In this document: piece after piece, positions 12,120 to 24,453 of the stretch
Position numbering within the stretch: position 1 is the stretch's first letter
Layout of the letters: each line of letters opens with the position of its first letter
Assembly (NCBI RefSeq): GCF_041296385.1
Contig: NW_027184085.1
Span: 55,271,109-55,335,108 of the forward strand
Direction of reading: 5' to 3'
DNA from: Aphelocoma coerulescens
Taxonomy: Eukaryota > Chordata > Aves > Passeriformes > Corvidae
DNA length: 64,000 bases
Notes under the pieces: generated by a model
Told to the model about the DNA's origin: nothing
Database searches by the model: none
Seen by the model: the letters and a program-made list of their open reading frames with translations, nothing else
Made by a program: the position numbers and the translations under genes

Positions 12120-15100
12120 GTAAGAGTTTACCATACACTTCTACTTTTCTTTTATATGAGTGATGGTTAAAGACAGAATAAACTTGGAAAGAGCTAATTC
12201 TCTTAATTATATTGTATTTTATAACCATAGGAGTTATTAAATATATGTAATGGATCCCCAAAGTCAATGTGAGAACTTACCATTTTTATTAACATAAATG
12301 CATGAATGAGTACTTGGGGACCAGCTCTTGCTACTTCTACATATGGGGAATAATAATTCACTTAGTAACAGGTCACTTTAATCATTTAGATAGCTTGTTG
12401 AGTAGGAAGTCATTTGGCTGAGAAAAGTTATGTGACTTCAGTTCATAAATCTGTGTGTTTAATACAAGTGTGTTTGGCTTGCTACATTTGGCTATGCATT
12501 AAACATAAGTTTGATCAATTGATACGTTGTCCTTATTTTCCTGCAATTTAAAAATATAGCTAGCTAATGGGAGCACCGAATAAATATTATTTATGCTACT
12601 ACTCATAGAGTTCAGGCTTTAGCCAGGTTCTCATTTGAGGCACTATGCAAATTACTACAGTCATCTCTGTGTTGTATCTTGTACTGATGACTAATGAGAA
12701 AGAGTTTAGAAGGGGAAAGATGATGTGGCAATTGTCAATAGAAATTGTACCCTAGGTCAGCTGTGAACTTGAAGCCTGTTGAGAGGCTTGGGGCCTTTGA
12801 TGGCTGTTATCAGATCCAGAGTCTCTATACACTTGCTAAGGATATTTGCCACAATATGCCAATTAGTGGGTACAAAAGAGCAATTTTCTATATGAATTCT
12901 GATCTGTGAGGGAAGTAGAAGAGGGGACTTGGTAGAGTAAGGTGGTAGCTTATATGTGCTCTCACTTAATCAGTTTGTTCACTGGGACCATACGGAAGGA
13001 AACGTGAAGGTGTTTGCATGCATTTCCTCAAAAATTAAAGTGTAGTGGACTACTCTTATGAGACAGTATATGGTTCAGATGGGATTTCCTGAGGATGAAT
13101 ATAAATATCACTAGTTCTAAACTGCAGCATTACTGTGTGATATTTTGAACAAAGATTGTGACTGTCTTGTTCTGAAGTAAAATTCTATTTACTGTGTCAT
13201 GTACAGACTCTTTTCCACTTTTGCAAATGTCTCCCAGGTGACACTATTTTTGCAGGTGCTCCCTAACCTCAGCTTTGCCCTGAAGTGGGCTTCTCTACGT
13301 TACACAAAAGAAATGCAACAATAACAACCTTTGCTACCCCTTTTTGCGCCTATTTTAGTGAGGATTTTGCTTTCAAAGATGCTGTTTTGTGAGACAAAAA
13401 TTTTTAGGCTTAAACTGAAAAGAATCAGGATCTAGCAAAATTCAAGGATAGTTAGAGGAAGACCCAGAGGTTTCTGAAACAAAGGAGATTCTTGAATTAG
13501 GGCTCATTTATAGGTGGGAAAAACACTTTCTTACTTTTTTTGTGTCAAACTGAACATAAAATGGCATAAAGAATGAATGCATAATCAGCAATCAAGTATT
13601 TTTCATTCGGTGGCAGTGCAAGAGAGACCTTTTGCTTATAATTGTATGCTTGCTTTGTTATTCACTGGTAATTTTTTGGTACATTTTTACAAAAAGATGC
13701 ATAATTTTCACTTAAATTGGCATCAGATATCATTGAAAAAATAGAAGAAAAAAAAAGGAAAAATATTGAAGAGGATCAGTAACAAGAAACAACCCTCTTT
13801 CTGTCTATGGTTACTTTTGCATATGTGAAAATGGTGTTTCCTCAAACAGCCTGGAAAGATATTGTCTTTAAATGGCATTGGATTTCATATCTATTTATAA
13901 AGCTGCACAATATTTATCTTTAATTTTTCCTGGGAAGATATTCTGAGGCTGTCATGTTCTATGCTGGTGTCTTAAGTCTGGCAGTGAGCAGAGTGATGTC
14001 TAGGAAAAAAATCCCCATAAAGTTACTCTTAAGGTAATTCTCTTGTGGGAACTCTTATACCAATAGCAGTGCACACAGCTCCTCCAAGTACCTGTATTCT
14101 CCTTCTTCCAGCAATGGATGTACAACCAGAAAATCCCTGCAATAGCCTTTAAAACAGTTTACAAAACTGTAGATTTTCTTAACTGGCATTTATAAATTTC
14201 TAAATTCAGTATAGATTCCCAATACATTATAAACTTCTGGTCAGCTAGGGCACTGCTTAAAAGAGACCTACAGCATAGTGTCCTGCTATTCAACCCAAAG
14301 GCTCACTAATTTTCAGCAAAGCAAATCAAAGCAAATTTTGTCATGTGTAGTGGCTTAAATATTCTCAACAAATTATGATTTCTTTGTGGTTTTTTTTTTT
14401 TTGATTATACACAGCTGAAAAAACTTTACCTATGTAAAAATCATATATACCAAACTACTTGAAAAATTGAAGTTCCAAAAACTGCTGCTTTGATTCTGTC
14501 TCTTGCCTATTCATCATGCTAAGGAATTCTGAAGAGATTGGTATTGAATCAGTTCATGTCATAGCAGAGTTGAATGTGGCTGTTACGTGCTGTCGTGTTC
14601 ACAGATGTAACTGAACTGGTGCACTGTGGGATGTGATAAAGGCTCTTAACCGTAAACTGGGCTACTTACCTTCTTGCTTACTTCCTCCCTGTACAAGGAT
14701 TCATAAAGTGTTGTGTCTCTAGCAAATTAATTAATAGCTTTCTTACATTTTCTCTCCATTAATGAATACTCTTCTGAGGATACCATTAGCTATAATATAT
14801 TAATGAAAAACTGCAAGCTTTTGGGGTAATTATAAATATCTATTAGTGTCTTACACACACTCTACTAAGAATTAGCTCAGTTGCATGAGTGTGAAGTATC
14901 CCCTGAAAAATCTGTATGGACAATGCCTAACCCGGCATAGTCTTTCATGATAGCAGAACAAATACTCATCTAACTACCATTGTTATATCTAGTTAAGTAA
15001 ATTCCATTTTCCTGTGATAGGTTTTTGAAAGTGAAGTTCTTCAGAAGTGTTGATTCCTTAACAAAACAGTCTTGTGTTCATTGTGTGGGCAGTCAGGCAG

Positions 15101-16727
15101 AAGCAATGTCTAAAGAAACACATTTTGTTTGATCCAGGCACAGAAACAGAGAATTTGAACGGCTTTTTTACAAAACATATGTGCATTTCAGAAAGAACCT
15201 ATAGGTCTACAAGCAACTGCCAGGGTCTTATCTCAGGGCAGAAACTGTACCAAAAGAACCTGGTGTTTCTTTTGGGGCAGCTAGAAGATAAACAAAACAA
15301 TGATCATAGATGTCTTACTGAGGTAAATGCATAGTTTATCTGTAATAAAAAAAAAATCAAAAAGAAATAGAACTGATCCAATGATAGGCTGAAATGAAAC
15401 TGATATAATTCAGTGCAGTTCTGATAAGGGGTGAATTAGAGAAAAATGCCTCACAAAGCACATAAAAAACTAAAACATCCTGTTGCTCTCTTTTTTTCCT
15501 GCACATTTATAAATACAATGTAAATGAGTAGTTTATAAATAGTGCTCTCTACTTGTGTCACATCATAAGGTACCACACAGCACACAAAAAAACCCCATAC
15601 TTAATTAAATTGTGAAAGTTAAAAGATTGCTTCCTTTTAGAACATATTTTTAATAACAGCAAAGTGGGAGGACAAAAATGTAAGAAGGTATTTGTAACTG
15701 CCAGAGCAGCATGCTGAACAGAACAGAGATATCACTTTAAATAAGACTTATTTTACAAGTGGAGAAAACACTTTTTTATTTCACAAAATCTATTGAGAAC
15801 AGCAGTTGGTTTAGTCTTCCAAGACCTTCCACAGCTTTGTTATGCAATTGCTTGGACAAGAAACAGAGGAAGAAGACTTGCTAATTTGATGATGTTCTAT
15901 TTGCCATTAGTTAAATCTTCTGAACTTGGACAATTTACTGGGGTTTTTTTACAAGTTTGTGTGCATCTGTGTGTGCATGCCTTTTCAGAATTCCACCTAG
16001 CATAGAGCTTTTTATTTTTTTTTTCCAGATAAACATAGCAATTGGAATATGAGAAATAATTTTAGATTTATCTACAAAATCAAAGCCAATGCCAGTTTTT
16101 ATATTGGTTTCCTATAACAAAAAAAAGCCTGCAGAAGTGTACCATGGTTCATTTTTAGTTCTACCAGACTCATCTACACTCTTACATCAAAATTCCAAGT
16201 AATTGATGATTAAAATTTTCTATTAGGTGGGAGAGAGCTGAGATTTGATTGGCTTAATTCTTTTTGAAGTATTTCAACTATAGGTAAAAATACTTTGTAA
16301 AATGAACACTGCAAATCCTGGATAAAACTGTTAGTATTACTTCTAATTTGCAAGAAAGTATGGGCCTCAGTCCTACAAAATAACAGTGTTGTCATGACAT
16401 TTTTCCTTAAATCTCTTTCACTTTTTGTACAGAGATGGAAATATACTGAAGAGCATGCTGAATACTAAATATTTTTAATTTTCCAAAGGCTATTCAGAAT
16501 TAGTGAAATGCTAGTCTCATAATTCTTAGTAATTTTTACAGTTTTGTGAAGACATTAGGAATTATGGGATAACAGAAAATACTTACTGGACAGATATACA
16601 GAATATGTATCCTGACGTATTTCATTCAAAAGATACAAGAGTCAAGGAAGGATTCATAGTGCTGCTAGAGTTAAGTTCACAGATGTCTTTTATCCACGAA
16701 GATATATGCAGTGAATTGCGTAGAAAT
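12120..16727. other. Unique AT-rich non-coding DNA
   Basis: About 4.6 kb with no recognised element or gene. A 13-base T run is at 14390-14402. Open frames at 15074-15334 and 15793-16005 are short and have no recognisable product. Confidence 0.5.
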
Positions 16728-16750
16728 TTTTTGTAATTTAATTACAAAAA
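16728..16750. repeat. 23-base perfect palindrome, AT-rich
   Basis: The left arm TTTTTGTAATT and right arm AATTACAAAAA are exact reverse complements around a single T at 16739. It could form a small hairpin or be a symmetric homeodomain-type site (TAATTA-like core), but in AT-rich DNA it may be chance. Confidence 0.7.
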
Positions 16751-18059
16751 CAACAGTATCTCTTCCTGTAGCATCAACCTTTATTCTGCACTAAAATTAA
16801 AATATTTCAAAAAGCATCCTCAGGAGTTCATACACAGCAAAATGTCATCAATATAGCTCATGAGAAGTTCCAAAGTTTCCTAACTTAACCTTTCCAAAAA
16901 TTGATGCTCTTTCAGCAGAATAGTTGTGTTCCTATCCAGTCAAAACTAACAGTGAATGAACAAATGCTTGAATTTGCAGTTTTGAGACTGTAAATTCATA
17001 GTCTGAGGCTTGTAGAGGTGACAGGCATTAAAACCAAAATTACTATTTTTTAGGATTGTGAGAATGTGTTGTTATGAAAATATAATGTAGTAGCTAACTG
17101 TCTGCCAGTACAGTATTTAAAAAGATATCAGTTGGTACAATAATTTAGATCTCCAGCTTTTGTTATTTCTCTTTACAGGTTAAAATTTAGAATTTACCAG
17201 TTTTAAGTGAAACAGAAAGAGAGGGAAAGAAGAGAAAGCTTTTGATAGTCTGAAACAAGGCAAATGTAAACAGGGAGCATAAACAACCTCTTTAAAAGGT
17301 TTGTTTGATGTCTTACTAATTACGGTGTAGGATCTTCTGATCAGAGTTCTTCAATACCCAGTGAATTCATTATTACTTTAATAGCACAGGAGAAATATAG
17401 ATGCTGTAACCTGGTTTCAGGGATCTTTGTGCAGAAAAAATACTATTGTTGCCAAGAACGTAAGATTTGGTCCATCACTTCTATTGTGAGTTTGAGGTAC
17501 GTTTTATTTTAGGAATGAAAGTGGTAAGCTCAAGTGTTCAGCTCTGCAGACTGTGCATACAGTGACGAACTACTGAGTCTTTTCTGTTCTATTTTTGTTC
17601 TAAGCAGATCAGTATATTCCTATTTATTTCTATTTTAGATATTGCCAGTTAATTTAAATACTTCTTTTTGGATGATGACCCATTTGGTTGGCTTGCTTAT
17701 AAAGCAGGAATGGAAAATTGCATTTACTTTTATCAGACAGTTCAGTTCTTTGTCGTTGATTTTCAGCAATAGTTGTGAATCAGTCATGCAGCATCTTCTG
17801 TAAGGTTATTGATATGCTGCAGCTGCAAAACTCCCTGAGGCAAATGTATGGAGATGGAGCTCGAAAGACCAAAGGATGAGATCACTATGAGAGAAGAGAG
17901 GTGGGAAATGGATGCTGGTCAAAGTGAAAGTCTACATGAAAAAATAATTCTCCAGCAGCAGGACAAAATAAATCTAATAAATAAATAAATCTAAGATCCT
18001 GAATACTACTTGTGGGTGAAATATTGGGAATAATACCTTAGAAACATAAATGAGGTTTT
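16751..18059. other. Unique AT-rich non-coding DNA
   Basis: No gene or transposable element was seen. A short (AAAT)n-like run occurs near 17966-17991. Confidence 0.5.
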
Positions 18060-18530
18060 GGGGCAGGGTGGCATGTTCAGTTGCATTCATGCCTAATGCT
18101 TCATGCCTTGAAGAGAATAGGCAGCTGCAGAGCCCAGGACAATCTGTCCCAGAGCTGCTTGAGAGCTCACAGTGCCCAAAAAAACCCCTCTGGTGTGCAG
18201 TTCCTCTTCTGCAGTCATAAATACTCTTCTGAGCCTTTCACAGGAGACTCCTCTTGACATTTTGAGAGTTCTCAAGGAGCTGTGAGAAGAGGTACTTACC
18301 AGGCTGTATTTGGGGGTAGTAGGTTGTGCTGCCAGTGGTGATGGTATAACAGGAGCTGTGGATCAATCACTTCCACTTGCCTGCGTGGCAGGACAGGAGC
18401 CAGGTGGGCAGAGGAGTGCTCTGCCTGTCCCTTCTGATGAGGGAATATACCATGCATAGTCCTGTTCAGACACAAAAGGGACAGTGCTGCCCAGCACTAC
18501 TGTTCTGCTTTGTGGCCTAAGGCCTATTTA
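18060..18530. other. GC-richer unclassified block with a minus-strand donor motif
   Basis: The block is GC-richer than its flanks. On the minus strand, CCTG/GTAAGTACC (plus-strand GGTACTTACCAGG near 18291-18303) is a strong donor consensus. I could not identify a clear paired acceptor or a recognisable product. It may be an old repeat or a transcribed non-coding segment. Confidence 0.2.
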
Positions 18531-19542
18531 TATCCTGCTCTTCAATTTCAGACACATAAGTGATTTTTAAAATATAATCCTATTAGTGTATTCTGCAAAG
18601 TCTATGCGTTTGTATGTTTCATTGGTTGCAATATGGGATGCTTGGCTTGCACATGCTGAAAGGTGGATGAACAAATATGATTCATTACACAGATAATATA
18701 GTTTAATACAACTCTTGAAAGAAATATCAAAGTCAAATGGTTTTTAAAAAACAGACGGTACCATCATGTACTGCTATTCTGATTGCAACACGGTGTTGCT
18801 GCTCACTGAAGTTCCACTCTACTGATCACTATCTTCTAAGAATAGGAAGCCATCAAAATCAATTAGCAGTAGAATTTGTTAATATCAGTTAAACCAGGAA
18901 AATCAATGGTAGTAGAAAAGAAATACAAATGCTAATCTACAAAATTTTGCTTTAACAAATATATGTCAGTTAAAACTAATATAGGGAATATATGCTTTTT
19001 TGAGACCAAGTACAAGAAAGTGAATAAGGTCTTCCTTATTGCCTCTTATTATAAATTATATATTTTCTTACTATAAAATGTTTATAACATTGACAAGAAA
19101 ATTGTTTAAAAAATGGATGTTTGTGACTAATCATCCATTTCATATAAACCTCAGGATCTTAAATAAGACATATGACATATTTGGTTAATCTAAGAACATA
19201 TTTTAGAAGCTTCCTGAACTAATAATTATGTGATTCTTTATTAAAATTTGTACTGTAAAACTTCTACCTCTATTCAATTGCATATGTACAACATATTTCA
19301 TGAAGATCCTAGACAAATGACTGAGAATTATTCTTTAATTTGTATTTGCAGAGTGCCCAAGGCTTGTAAGGCAGAACTTCTGAGCTTCTATATTTTGAGT
19401 TTAGTCATTGCTCAACTTACTAGAAAATGACTTGTGGGACTAGTTCTGAGTCCTGCTGAGAGTCACTGAAAACTAAATGCCAATTTTATTGTGGTATACT
19501 ATGCAGATACCAAGACAAGACTACAAATATTAAGAAAATACG
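18531..19542. other. Unique AT-rich non-coding DNA
   Basis: Nothing recognised beyond short chance open frames. Confidence 0.5.
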
Positions 19543-19635
19543 CTAAAGAAAAAATAGTCTCTGTTATAAAAATAAACTAAGTGATGTTCTAAAGAAAAAA
19601 ATAGTCTCTGTTATAAAAATAAACTAAGTGATGTT
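19543..19635 (+). repeat. Recent tandem duplication of a 46-base unit
   Basis: Copy one (19543-19588) and copy two (19589-19635) are identical apart from one extra A in the A-run of copy two. Each contains TAGTCTCTGTTATAAAAATA. Near-identity indicates a recent local duplication. Confidence 0.95.
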
Positions 19636-20439
19636 TAAGTTATGCTTAACTATCCAGGGACTTATTAATCCAAAAAACTGTCTGATGGAGTATATAAAAT
19701 CACAACAATATTCAGGATAATTATTTCTAGCTATGTAATTCTTCAGTTTTAGCAGGGCTCACATAGAGATGGTATGTCTGGTCAATCATTTTTCTGCTCT
19801 CAAAAATCCAGTAGGGTTCTTGACTCTCACAGCTGCCTCCAACACATCAGAGTTCTAACTCTACTACTCCATAAGTCTAAGGCATTACAGTAAAAGTATG
19901 TGTTTCAGTCATCTTGTCTCATGATAGGTCCTTCTTTGTCACTTCACTCTCCTGTTTTTTTCACACTTTTAACACTTTGAATATCTCTTATATTTTTTGT
20001 GCTTTTCCCCTTAAACACCAGCAACATGAAGACTTTCCAGAGGAGAAAAACAGCCAAACAAAAAGAATATTAATTGGAGTCAATCTCAAGAATATTTCTT
20101 CTAAGAGTATTTAAGTTGTTGAAGACCTAACTTGTCTACAATTTTAATTTGAGGTTTGTTTTTTGGTTTTTTTGGGACATGGGGCATTTTTTGCTTTGCT
20201 TTTTTTTCAGTTCAGAGAAACTTTAAAGAAGTCTATATGGTTCTAACACGCTCATGGAGAAGACCACAAGAAAAAGTACTCAATCGAAAACTCTCCTGAG
20301 ATTAATGCTTATCAATGTTCTTCAACTTGGAGTTCACCAAAATGTTTTCCATGGAGCTGCAAATTCTTCATATAGAAAACTCAAGTCTGTGAATAATCAT
20401 CTTTATTCTCATAGCTTTCTTCTACCCTCCAAAAGTAAT
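19636..20439. other. AT-rich non-coding DNA
   Basis: No element recognised. A 102-codon open frame (20254-20562) starts here with a true ATG and runs into the GC-rich block that follows. Its product is not recognisable. Confidence 0.45.
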
Positions 20440-21002
20440 CTTGGTGGCTGGTTCTCCCTGACTGTCACGTCAGACATGAGTGTATCAGCAACCTCTTCCT
20501 GCTGCTGGAGGTTCAGCTACTTGGGAGTGGATCCATCTCAGACAACAATCGTGCAGCTGTGAGAAGAACTGCCCAGGAACCTCACCTTTTCGTCTCTCAG
20601 GATCTACTCATGAGGACAGGTTTCTCCCTTGATTTCTGCCTGAGGTACATTACAGGGATGCTGTGTCTAGTCCCACACTGCCTTGACTCTGGCTGGCTTG
20701 GCTACCTGTATTTATCCTGGACCTGCTCCATTGCCAGGGCTGGTATGGCAGACACAAGTCCCTCAGTCATGCCTGTCGCTACCCCAGCCCCACGTCAGTG
20801 TCCTCATTTGGATGTTGTGGACCTGCTGCCTCTGCCCCCTCTGGATGTCAGCACTGATTCACTTTCCCTGGAAGAACACCCTGCCCTTACTTCTTCTGGG
20901 CACGTGAGTAGAAACCTGCCAGAAAAAGAAATTTAGTCTAAAGCAGCGAACATTGTCTGGGAGAAGCAGATGTGCTTTTTAATGCGTTCTGCCCAAACAC
21001 AC
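20440..21002 (+). mobile_element. Possible ERV/LTR-derived or other interspersed repeat remnant
   Basis: A roughly 560-base block is GC-richer than the DNA around it, with sharp edges. It carries pyrimidine-rich runs and a 125-codon open frame (20559-20936) that begins at GTG and overlaps the end of the upstream 102-codon frame. The peptide is not recognisable. Sharp composition change is typical of an inserted element and the sequence feels repeat-like, but I cannot name a family. A repeat-library search would decide. Confidence 0.3.
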
Positions 21003-23429
21003 AACCAGGAAAAAAAATTATAGGAGTATGAGATATATTTTATTATTTTTCTGGCAGTTCTGTATTGGCGCCTGGCAAGTAAAGACAGAGTTAAATTTAA
21101 TTTCCAATATTTTTCATCATATCAGAATTGTTTGGACTTTTTGCCTCTCCAAAGATAATTTGGTGACCTAGCAATTTTATGAAAAAAGTGAAATTTTTCT
21201 TTAAATATTATGGTTTTCCTCAGCTGAAGTTTATAGAAGAAACATTATACATTAAATATGCCAACTGAAATGTCATCCTTCATTTGAATTTAATCTTTGA
21301 CATTTCCCATGAAAGAGGCTGTGCTAGGATATTAACATATGTTGGCAGAGGTCTGAAGTAATTAATATGTACAAGAGAAGCTGCTAACAAAACAAAAAAG
21401 GGAATAGCTTGCAAATATTAAACTCAGAAAGGTCTTTGATATAACTGTTGTTGATGACATCTGCTTTTAGACAGGAAAACAGCATAAACACCATTGAAGG
21501 AAAGAGTGGAACTAGATTTGTCCTAACTTCCTAATTTAGATGCTCTTAAAATATAAGGACATTTGAATTCTACCTATGCTAAATTTTGAGTTTGCTAATC
21601 AAAATTGGTGCCTGCAAATATCAAGTGTGAGGGACAGGAAACGTAAGTTTTTTCTAAGGTTCTATTTAAAATTCTGTTTTTCTATTTTCTCTGCTCCAGA
21701 GCTTCTGTTGAAGGTTTGTTGAGATGACATACAGCAGTAAAAACATGCCCAACAAGGGAATGCAGCATCAGGTTTACCAGAAAGTTGAGATACCAGGAAG
21801 GGCAGTCTGTGACCTCTACTATAAGTGTCTCCAGCACTTTGCTAAGTAAAACTTGTTGGAGAGGGAAGGCAGAGCTGCTTGTTCTTACATACATGCCAGG
21901 TGGCTACACATACTAGAAATGCTCCTTCCTGAACAACAGTGAAATGGATGTCAGAATGTTCTCCAAGTCAACTTTATACAGATATCAAGCATCTTAAAGC
22001 TTTCCCAAAGTGGTTCCGTGTTTACCTTGCATATTCCTTTGCACATCAAATGGAAACGAGATATTTCTCTATCTGAGTATCTGAGTTTGTCAGCAGATCA
22101 CATGGATAAAGTTTCACTTTAGAACAACACACTATGGTGTTTTGTGTATCTTCCTGAACTCTGAAAAGGAGGGTAAGAATCATGTGAACAAAATCAGGTA
22201 CTCCTTTCAGGCATGTTGACCTCTAAACTTGGGGTCTTTCCCTGATTCTCAGTGGCTCTGCATTTTAATGCTAATTTGTGTCTAGTTTAGATCTAAGAAA
22301 CAAATTGAGAAGGTGAGGCAAGATACTGAGGTGGGTGCTGACACTGTGTTGAAAAGAGCTACAAGTGACAGCTGAGGGTGTCACAGCTGAAGTGCTGAAG
22401 TTGTCTGTAGTCCATGTATCTTCAGCAGAGCAATAAGGAAGGATTAACATCTAAGAGAAAGTGATCCTCTTTCCCTTTCTACATAGTATCCTTTCAGTTG
22501 AATCTACTTTGCTTAATTCTGTATTCTCACCAGACTTCTTATGTATGACCCTTACCTTCTTCAGCAGAACTCTGTGAGATAAATGAAATTTACCCCATGA
22601 TTGTGATCCACAAGAAACCTGCAGTGAGATGGCTGCTGTTGGAGTGACTGGGAAACAAACCTAGAAGGTCTTTTCTCCTGTTCTCTATGTAAAATTAGTT
22701 ATGAAGATAGATTTTAAAGCTATCTGTGAGTAAAACTGATATCAACTGCAATTGATTGGGACTGTCATGATAGTCATGACAACACTTGTTTAGTTGTCTG
22801 ATGATATCACTATTTTAGAGAAAAAGTAATTTATTGGCAGTTTCCAAATGCTCTGAAAATAGATTGCTTACTGACCTTCAGAAAGTTACACAATAATAAA
22901 AGAGCTGTGTAAAATCTTAATAAGCGTTCATGTTATCAGAACTAATTTAAAATTCATTTCTAAGCCCTTTATCCATTTTGAAATTTTTAATTATTATGTG
23001 TGCTTTAAGTTGATAAGGGACCTATACTTCTCTGGTTTAGGATTGTTTTGTACTTGGAAAATTTCTCCAGTGAACATCTCCTTCCTAATGGGAATAGAAA
23101 TATAACTAGCATATTCATGTACAGATTAAAGTTTCACTGATCAGCTTAACCAGTCCAGTGAGAATAAAGTAAACAGCATGCAGAGGCTGTAGGAAAACTC
23201 TTAGGTAACCTGACCTGTTCTGAAAAGACTGACACTGATGAGGACACTATTAGAAATACTTAGAAGGTATGTTAGATCTATGTTAGTTATGGTTGTAAGG
23301 AGGAAATATGAGTAGTACTGACCTCCTTAAAGAGAGGTCTGGATATTTATGCATTCAGAACTCCTCACAGCTTAACACAAAAAATGCATGTTCAGTCCTG
23401 AACTCTGACACAAAATTTCATTAACTGAT
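21003..23429. other. Unique AT-rich non-coding DNA
   Basis: No gene or repeat was recognised. It contains a short symmetric site at 22763-22781: TGTCATGA, three bases, then TCATGACA. Confidence 0.5.
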
Positions 23430-23513
23430 ATCCCTGCCCATAGTCTGGGGGATTGGAACTAGATGATGTTTAAGGTCCCTTACAACCAAAATCATTGTAT
23501 GATTCTATGATTC
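23430..23513 (+). mobile_element. CR1 LINE 3' end fragment (about 85 bases)
   Basis: It matches the CR1 3' tail pattern: CCCTGCCCATAGTCTGGGGG, GGAACTAGATGATG, AAGGTCCCTTACAACC and a final TATGATTCTATGATTC tail. It is heavily 5'-truncated, leaving only the 3' untranslated end, in plus orientation. Confidence 0.85.
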
Positions 23514-24386
23514 ATTATGTCTGTAATGGTTTGGCTTGCAGACGAACTTTATTAATTAAACTGGATGTTGGTATTCAATTGAAGGAAACAGGTTTTCAGG
23601 TTACACTGATCATTTAGGAGGGTGATCTTGAGATACTGAAGGTCTGTTTATTAATATTCTGTCTTCTGATATTTCCTTTCTGCTGAAATCACACTCAGAT
23701 TAGCAACAGAGTTGCATCAAGTGACTTAGGCTCTTTGTGTCTTTGCAAGATCCATAATAACTTTCCATGGTGCAGGACTGAAAGCATGGGGGTATATTCT
23801 TGACTGTCCTTCTTTTAGTGAAATAACTGCTCAGGGGCACAAGAATAATATCTGCTGTAGAAAAAGGAGACAAAACACTTTTTTTATGTTTCACAAATGG
23901 TAAAAATACCTTCTTCTTTTACAGCTGTAGTTCCCTTTTGAAATATTCTTTCCTTTTCCTCTTTTTTTTTTGAGTATGAACTTCACCTTTACTTAGTTTC
24001 CAGTGCTGGATCAGCTCACACAGGATTATGCAGAGTAATTAAAACAATGACAAATGCAGGATGTATCACTGCAGAATTTGTTTTATTTTTTTATAAACAA
24101 AAAATTTTAAAATAATTTTTATTTTTGGGTCAGAGATATTTGGAAGTATAAATAAGTACCTTAAGTGAAGAAATAGTAAAGAAATCAGGACTGAACTGTT
24201 TCTGCTTAATGTAAGCCTCTAACACAAGCTAGGAACACCTGACATGGGTTAGGATGAAATGTATTATTTTCCTGGTAGCTATTTCATTGACTAAAAGACT
24301 TGATTTGGTAGTTCCAAATTTATGATGGAGTCCTAATGGGAATGTCCTTAACTCTGTGAGCAGCAGAGAAAACTTAAAGCTCAATC
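23514..24386. other. AT-rich non-coding DNA
   Basis: Nothing recognised between two CR1 tails. Confidence 0.5.
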
Positions 24387-24453
24387 GGTAGGGGGGTTTG
24401 AGCTAGATGGTCTTTATGGTCCCTTCTATCCCAAACAATTCTATGATTCTGTG
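24387..24453 (+). mobile_element. CR1 LINE 3' end fragment (about 67 bases)
   Basis: It shows GTAGGGGGGTTTGAGCTAGA, TGGTCCCTTCTATCCCAAAC and the tail ATTCTATGATTCTGTG. It is a very short 5'-truncated copy in the same orientation as the one about 0.9 kb upstream, but it is a separate insertion because each has its own tail. Confidence 0.85.
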
